Made by a program: the position numbers and the translations under genes
Shown here: in pieces, positions 8,032-11,744 of the stretch
Position numbering within the stretch: position 1 is the stretch's first letter
How the letters are laid out: every line of letters starts with the position of its first letter
The notes under the pieces: generated by a model
What the model saw: only the letters and a program-made list of their open reading frames with translations
Database searches by the model: none
Told to the model about the DNA's origin: nothing
DNA from: Chitinophaga pinensis
Lineage (GTDB): Bacteria; Bacteroidota; Bacteroidia; UKL13-3
NCBI GenBank assembly: GCA_943323675.2
Contig: CALPIR020000060.1
Span: forward strand, 1-11,744
DNA: 11,744 nt
Direction: 5' to 3'

Positions 8032-9956
8032 TTATGAAAAAGGAGATACGTTTATTAGTTGTTTTATTGGTATTTATTTTAACATTTGGCTCAAATTCAT
8101 TTGGCCAGGTGAGTCTAGAAAATGGAAATACTTTTTACGACTTTTTTCAATTTAAAGAAGCTATAAAAGAGTATGAGTTTGCTTTAAAAAATAACCGTAC
8201 CACTCAAAATGAAGCCCATATTTTGAAAAGACTTGCATATAGTTATCTATATACATTTCAATATTCTAGTGCCGAGGTGAAATTTAGAGAATTGGTATTG
8301 TTAGGTGATAAAAAGGCCGATCCTCTTGTCTATTTAGATTATGGTAATTTGCTCAAAATACAAGGCAAATACAACAAAGCACTTGATCAATTTAACTATT
8401 ACAACACCATTAAAAAAGCCGATTCCTATAGTTCATTTTTATTGCGTTCATTAAATTGGGCTATAAAAAACAAAGATTCTGTTAGAACAAAAACATTTGT
8501 TGGGGTAACAAATATTGATGTTAGTGGTCAAAGTTTAGGTTATTGTTTTTTTGATAATGGATTAATTTATGCTCAAGCGAAAGACTCCAACTATAACGAG
8601 TTTACCACATTGTTTAATTTAGCATTCATAACCAAGATAGATTCTGTAACTTTTGCTCCCGGAGATGATGTGGTAAGTGATATTGATTTTCCGTTTAACG
8701 AAGGTTCGCCTTGCCTTACCTCTGATGGTGAAACGCTATATTTTACTGCTACAGGGGCTAAAGTAAAAGAAGGTGAAGTTCGTAAATCTGGAAGTGGGCA
8801 AACCAGTGCTGATGGTTTAAGTAACCTGCGATTATATAGCAGTAAATTAGAAAATGGCAAGTTTTCAATTATTACCGAATTGCCATTTAATGATAAGAAC
8901 TACAATCATATTCATCCTACCGTAAGTGCAGATGGAAACACAATATACTTTGTAAGCGATATGCCCGGAGGATATGGAGGATTGGATATTTACAAATCTA
9001 CAAGAAATGGCGATGGTACTTGGACTACACCGATTAACTTAGGAGAAAAAGTGAATACAACTGAGCAAGAGGGCTTTCCATTTTTATTGGGTGATAAATT
9101 ATACTTTTCATCAAAAGGTCATTTTGGTTTTGGCGGTTACGATATCTTTGTCTCCACCATAGGTAATAATGCAAACTATTCAAATCCACAAAATTTAGGT
9201 AAACCATACAATAGCAGTAAAGACGATATTGCTTTTATTGCTGAAAAGGATGGAATGACAGGTTACTTATCGTCCAATAGAGATAGTGATAATGGCATTG
9301 ATAAAGTTTACTATTTTAATAGTAATTATATACCAATGCCTGTTAAGATTTATGTTCCTATTGCTGATACAGTAAAAGTAATATTAGCCAAAGTTGAACC
9401 GGTATTAAAACTTAATGAAACAAAACAGCTTGCGGTAAAAAAGAATGCAATTAATTCTCCGTCTCTCACAAATAATACATTGCCGAAGTTGGATACAGCT
9501 CTTGTTAAATTAGCCAAAGTAGAACCAACTGTAAAAAATGTGGCTGTTAAAAAGGTTACATTAAAAGTAGAGGAAGATAAATATGCATCTAATTCATTTA
9601 TTAGTAAAACGATTTTAGTTACCAATGGTTACTTTCTATTTAATAGTAGCAATTTACCTTCCGATTTATCATCTTTTAATGATGTGTTAGAAAAATGGAT
9701 TGAGGATAAAACTGCAACAATTAAGATTATAGCATCAACTGATTGTCGTGGCTCCGATTCTTACAATTTGGCATTGTCAAATAAGCGTGCAATAAGTGCC
9801 AAGAATTATTTCATTCAAAAAGGTGTTCCTGTTAGTAAAATAACTGCAATTGGGGTGGGAGAGAAACTTAAGGAAAATAATTGTAAGGACTGTAATATAT
9901 GCAACGATGAAATGCACAGCGCTAATCGTAAAGTGCAATTAATTTTAAGCAGATAA
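8028..9956 (+). CDS. TPR / PD40 beta-propeller / OmpA-domain envelope protein (PorE-like architecture)
   Basis: This 642-residue protein probably sits in the periplasm, tied to peptidoglycan. In order: signal peptide (about 4-26, ending FGQ); TPR-like helices (30-150, for example NGNTFYDFFQFKEAIKEY and a later GKYNKALDQF); four recognisable PD40 blades (225-240, 293-324, 346-376, 398-430) with the GGxDIY/YDIF pattern; a Lys/Val-rich linker (440-520); and an OmpA-like peptidoglycan-binding domain (about 528-642). The OmpA domain keeps Asp572 in STDCRG, NLALSNKRA with Arg587, and NRKV with Arg634. The order resembles PorE, which links the T9SS core to peptidoglycan, but I see no carboxypeptidase-regulatory domain between propeller and OmpA. 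It could instead be one of the many PD40-OmpA paralogues. Start 8028 overlaps the GH3 stop by 4 bp; ATG 8034 (MKKEIRLL) is nearly as good. Odd points are a CxxCxxC group (619, 622, 625) and a repeated linker segment. Confidence 0.88.
   Translation: MIMKKEIRLLVVLLVFILTFGSNSFGQVSLENGNTFYDFFQFKEAIKEYEFALKNNRTTQNEAHILKRLAYSYLYTFQYSSAEVKFRELVLLGDKKADPLVYLDYGNLLKIQGKYNKALDQFNYYNTIKKADSYSSFLLRSLNWAIKNKDSVRTKTFVGVTNIDVSGQSLGYCFFDNGLIYAQAKDSNYNEFTTLFNLAFITKIDSVTFAPGDDVVSDIDFPFNEGSPCLTSDGETLYFTATGAKVKEGEVRKSGSGQTSADGLSNLRLYSSKLENGKFSIITELPFNDKNYNHIHPTVSADGNTIYFVSDMPGGYGGLDIYKSTRNGDGTWTTPINLGEKVNTTEQEGFPFLLGDKLYFSSKGHFGFGGYDIFVSTIGNNANYSNPQNLGKPYNSSKDDIAFIAEKDGMTGYLSSNRDSDNGIDKVYYFNSNYIPMPVKIYVPIADTVKVILAKVEPVLKLNETKQLAVKKNAINSPSLTNNTLPKLDTALVKLAKVEPTVKNVAVKKVTLKVEEDKYASNSFISKTILVTNGYFLFNSSNLPSDLSSFNDVLEKWIEDKTATIKIIASTDCRGSDSYNLALSNKRAISAKNYFIQKGVPVSKITAIGVGEKLKENNCKDCNICNDEMHSANRKVQLILSR
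9366..9560 (+). repeat. imperfect duplication inside the OmpA-protein linker
   Basis: Two linker segments resemble each other. Residues 447-473 (DNA 9366-9446) hold DT, then ILAKVEPVLK, then AVKK. Residues 489-511 (DNA 9492-9560) hold DT, then KLAKVEPTVK, then AVKK. The shared LAKVEP core and the later AVKK suggest an old internal duplication in a flexible spacer between propeller and peptidoglycan-binding domain. Confidence 0.5.
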
Positions 9957-9959
9957 CCG

Positions 9960-10931
9960 TTATTTAGTTCGGTCAATTACATAAGCAACTAATTCTCTTA
10001 AATTTTCTTTATAAGGCGATTCACTTACTATATCCAACAATGCAAGTGCTTCGTTTTTATGTTTCTCCATTGCTTTTCGTGTGTATGCAATACCATCATG
10101 CTCGTTCACGTATTTTATCACCTCAGCAACTTTCACTTTATTGTTGTTGTGGTTTTTTATGGTATTGATAATAAAGTTGCGAGTGCTGCGGTTAGCATTA
10201 TTAATAGTGTAGATAATTGGCAGCGTTAATTTCTTTTCTTTTAAATCAATTCCAGTTGGTTTTCCGATATCGCTATCTCCATAATCTAGTAAATCATCTT
10301 TCATTTGAAATGCAATACCAATTTTTTCGCCAAACAAACGCATTTGTTCAATTTGCTCGCTATTTGCACCTGCGCTAGCAGCTCCAATAGCGCAACAACT
10401 CGCAATTAGTGAGGCTGTTTTTTTTCGAATGATATCGTAATAAACTTCTTCGCTTAAATTAAGATTACGTGTTTTTTCAATTTGCAATAATTCCCCTTCA
10501 CTCATTGCTTCTACAGATTCACTTACAATTTCAAGCAAATGATAATCTTTATTTTTAACCGATAGTAATAGTCCTTTACTCAGTAAATAATCACCAACTA
10601 AAACTGCTATCTTGTTTTTCCAAAGGGCATTTATACTAAAAAAACCCCTACGCTCATCACTGTCATCTACCACATCATCATGCACCAATGTAGCGGTGTG
10701 TAGCAGTTCTACTAAACTTGCTGCACGGTAAGTACTGTCGTTAATACCGTTAAATAATTTAGCCGACAAAAACACAAACATTGGACGCACTTGTTTGCCT
10801 TTACGCTTAACAATATAAGTCATAATGGTATCTAATAATGGTACGTTACTTTTCATGGCCTCGCGAAATTTAACTTCAAACAAGTCAAGTTCTTGGGCTA
10901 TGGGTTGCTTTATGTGTTCTATTTGGCTCAA
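9960..10931 (-). CDS. long-chain polyprenyl diphosphate synthase
   Basis: This soluble trans-prenyltransferase condenses isopentenyl diphosphate onto an allylic primer. In Bacteroidota the long product would supply the menaquinone side chain. The 323-residue protein has GKQVRP (45-50, isopentenyl diphosphate site), the first aspartate-rich motif DDVVD (85-89, followed by DSDERRG), the LVGDYLLSKG helix (111-120) and the second aspartate-rich motif DDLLD (212-216). The residue five positions before the first motif is Ala80, small rather than aromatic. This is the pattern of long-chain (IspB-type) rather than farnesyl or geranylgeranyl enzymes; exact chain length cannot be read. The start is TTG 10931: an in-frame stop lies five codons upstream and the first ATG is residue 27, which would remove the family-typical N-terminus. 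It converges on the OmpA gene with 3 bp between stops. A near-match to the -7 element, TTAATTTG, lies at 10947-10940. Confidence 0.93.
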   Translation of the reverse strand: MSQIEHIKQPIAQELDLFEVKFREAMKSNVPLLDTIMTYIVKRKGKQVRPMFVFLSAKLFNGINDSTYRAASLVELLHTATLVHDDVVDDSDERRGFFSINALWKNKIAVLVGDYLLSKGLLLSVKNKDYHLLEIVSESVEAMSEGELLQIEKTRNLNLSEEVYYDIIRKKTASLIASCCAIGAASAGANSEQIEQMRLFGEKIGIAFQMKDDLLDYGDSDIGKPTGIDLKEKKLTLPIIYTINNANRSTRNFIINTIKNHNNNKVKVAEVIKYVNEHDGIAYTRKAMEKHKNEALALLDIVSESPYKENLRELVAYVIDRTK

Positions 10932-11113
10932 TCTGGCAGCAAATTAAAGTATTTATTTAGATCTACTTAATATCTATACTATACAATACACCTTTATTAC
11001 CTATTTTGTTTACTATCAGTAGGGTATTTGATGTCAATAAAGATTACCGCACCGATTAAAAGGTTTACCGACCGTTTGATGAAAAATAGGATAATAAATC
11101 AATGTTATTGTCT
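10932..11113. other. intergenic region between the polyprenyl synthase gene and the small RNA candidate
   Basis: No gene is visible here. The left part must hold the minus-strand promoter of the polyprenyl synthase, but only an inexact -7 match (TTAATTTG, 8 nt before the TTG) is seen. The right part holds a direct repeat described separately. Confidence 0.6.
11044..11074 (+). repeat. 21-bp-phased direct repeat upstream of the small RNA promoter
   Basis: TTACCGCACCG (11044-11054) recurs as TTACCGACCG (11065-11074), start to start 21 bp, about two helical turns, so both copies face the same side of the DNA. The pair ends 39 bp before the -7 element at 11114. This position and phasing fit a tandem activator or response-regulator site. 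No regulator can be named. Confidence 0.35.
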
Positions 11114-11121
11114 TATATTTG
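11114..11121 (+). promoter_or_regulatory. Bacteroidota-type -7 promoter element for the small RNA candidate
   Basis: TATATTTG matches TAnnTTTG exactly. Transcription would be expected to start a few nucleotides downstream, near 11126-11128. No good TTTG -33 element is seen at the usual distance, which could fit dependence on an activator bound upstream. Confidence 0.5.
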
Positions 11122-11125
11122 CAGT

Positions 11126-11265
11126 CGTATTAAATGAAGGATTACATCAGCTACGTTCAAATATCGTAGTATATATGCCTAAAAATCTTATCTAAATAGT
11201 AGTGTATTTGAGGTAAGGATAGTTTGTAATTAAAGCGGGATTCGTAAATGTTTCCCGCTTTTTTT
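11126..11265 (+). ncRNA. candidate structured small RNA (or attenuated leader) with own promoter and terminator
   Basis: About 140 nt between an exact -7 element and an intrinsic terminator, with no substantial ORF. Pairings found by hand: hairpin GCTACG / CGTAGT (11150-11155 with 11165-11170; outer pair G-U, 9-nt loop); a longer hairpin 11186-11193 with 11211-11218, continued as AAATA / TATTT (11194-11198 with 11205-11209), 6-nt loop and one bulged G; and a closing helix GATTACA / TGTAATT (11140-11146 with 11225-11231; outer pair G-U) that encloses both and abuts the terminator. The result is a three-way junction. Bacteroidota 6S RNA is one candidate identity, but I cannot match its central bubble by eye. 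It also contains an 11-codon ORF (11134-11169), so an attenuation leader is possible. The next gene, radA, begins 214 nt past the terminator, which argues for a free-standing RNA. Confidence 0.5.
11232..11265 (+). terminator. intrinsic terminator
   Basis: A perfect 9-bp stem AAAGCGGGA / TCCCGCTTT (11232-11240 with 11253-11261), GC-rich at its core, with a 12-nt loop, is followed directly by a T run (11259-11265). The run is on the plus strand and only three T would follow on the minus strand, so it works rightward. No CDS ends before it, which is the main reason to propose a small RNA here. Confidence 0.85.
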
Positions 11266-11479
11266 GTTTAACCCCCAATCAATCAGCCTTAAACCTTAAT
11301 TAGACGTTACTTTTTCCACTTTACTTACTAAAATATTTTGTTGAGTAGAAGTGCCTGCAATATTGTGCTACCTTTTACTTAGTAGTTTTAAACATTAAAA
11401 ATAGTTAATTCATAAATTCGTTATCTATTGCTCATTTTCAATGCTCAATTTGGGATAAACACTATATTGCAATCATCAT
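11266..11479. other. intergenic region upstream of radA
   Basis: Very AT-rich with no gene visible. It must contain the radA promoter; the nearest -7-like match is TCAATTTG (one mismatch), about 30 nt before the start codon. A 10-bp palindrome AAAATATTTT lies at 11330-11339, and a short direct repeat TGCTCA occurs twice, 14 bp apart, just before the -7-like match. None of these is a firm site. Confidence 0.4.
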
Positions 11480-11744
11480 ATGGCAAAAACACAAACAACC
11501 TTTTTTTGTAAAAATTGTGGTGCATCTTCACCCAAATGGGTGGGTAAATGTAATAGTTGTGGCGAATGGAATACCTATACAGAAGAGGTTATTCATAAAG
11601 ACAAACCCGAATACAAAAAAACATGGAAATCACAAAGTGTAAAAAGTGTGTTAAAGCCAGTTTTGCTTGCCGATGTTGAACATGGGGCCGACTTTCGTTA
11701 TGAGCTAAAAGATTTGGAATTGAGTCGAGTTCTCGGTGGAGGGA
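11480..11744 (+). CDS. radA: DNA repair protein RadA (Sms), 5' part only
   Basis: RadA is a RecA-like ATPase that helps process recombination intermediates by promoting branch migration. Only the first 88 codons are present. They begin at ATG 11480 with MAKTQTTFFC, then show the N-terminal four-cysteine zinc finger (Cys10, Cys13, Cys24, Cys27) with the family pattern CGASSPKWVGKCNSCGEWNT. The segment ends at LSRVLGGG, just before where the Walker A loop would follow in a full-length protein of about 450 residues. The start is fixed by homology; an AT-rich leader without a Shine-Dalgarno sequence precedes it. The zinc finger is complete, so nothing suggests a pseudogene; the truncation is the window edge. 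Confidence 0.95.
   Translation, partial: MAKTQTTFFCKNCGASSPKWVGKCNSCGEWNTYTEEVIHKDKPEYKKTWKSQSVKSVLKPVLLADVEHGADFRYELKDLELSRVLGGG

Noticed and set aside
8591..8860. 89-codon minus-strand frame opposite the PD40 region
   Set aside because: Antisense shadow of the OmpA-type gene; no family resemblance.
9350..9625. 91-codon minus-strand frame opposite the linker of the OmpA-type gene
   Set aside because: Its apparent repeats are the antisense of the duplicated linker.
11126..11265. SRP RNA, tmRNA or RNase P RNA
   Set aside because: The conserved SRP tetraloop/AGCAGCC region, a tmRNA tRNA-like end and RNase P core motifs are not visible; it is also too short for the last two.
10932..11479. tRNA gene, attachment site or mobile-element remnant in the largest gap
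   Set aside because: No cloverleaf, no terminal inverted repeat with target duplication and no integrase or transposase piece is seen.

Overview
The window is AT-rich and looks like chromosome of a Bacteroidota bacterium (Flavobacteriia, Chitinophagia or Sphingobacteriia type; I cannot place it further). Four things point there: a secreted protease with a type IX secretion (T9SS) type A sorting domain, a TPR/PD40/OmpA envelope protein of the PorE-like type, start regions without clear Shine-Dalgarno sequences, and an exact TAnnTTTG promoter element in the largest gap. I see no insertion sequence, prophage, CRISPR array or tRNA. Most of the window is ordinary core chromosome.

Layout. At the left, on the minus strand, a 159-residue exported protein of unknown function (4253-3774) is followed after 24 bp by a very large S8 (subtilisin-like) protease. 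That protease starts at 3749 and runs off the left edge inside its T9SS sorting domain. A 100 bp divergent spacer separates this pair from a plus-strand series: pssA (phosphatidylserine synthase, TTG start), an exported M28 zinc peptidase, a GH3-family acyl-adenylating enzyme, and the TPR/PD40/OmpA protein. The last two overlap by 4 bp. The OmpA gene converges, with only 3 bp between stops, on a minus-strand long-chain polyprenyl diphosphate synthase (TTG start), probably for the menaquinone side chain. After a gap of about 550 bp the 5' part of radA enters on the plus strand and is cut by the right edge.

Theme. Several genes serve the envelope: phospholipid head-group synthesis, an exported or lipid-anchored peptidase, a peptidoglycan-binding outer-membrane-associated scaffold, and a T9SS-exported protease. 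The polyprenyl synthase makes a quinone tail. RadA (recombination and repair) is unrelated housekeeping.

Most interesting points. (1) The gap before radA holds what looks like a complete small RNA transcription unit: promoter element, two internal hairpins, a closing helix and a strong intrinsic terminator. It also contains an 11-codon ORF, and a 21-bp-phased direct repeat lies upstream. (2) The S8 protease gene carries a G8 homopolymer; a one-base slip either way would truncate the protein before its sorting signal. (3) The GH3 enzyme is translationally coupled to the OmpA/PD40 protein, which has an extra cysteine (CxxCxxC) in its OmpA domain and a duplicated linker segment.
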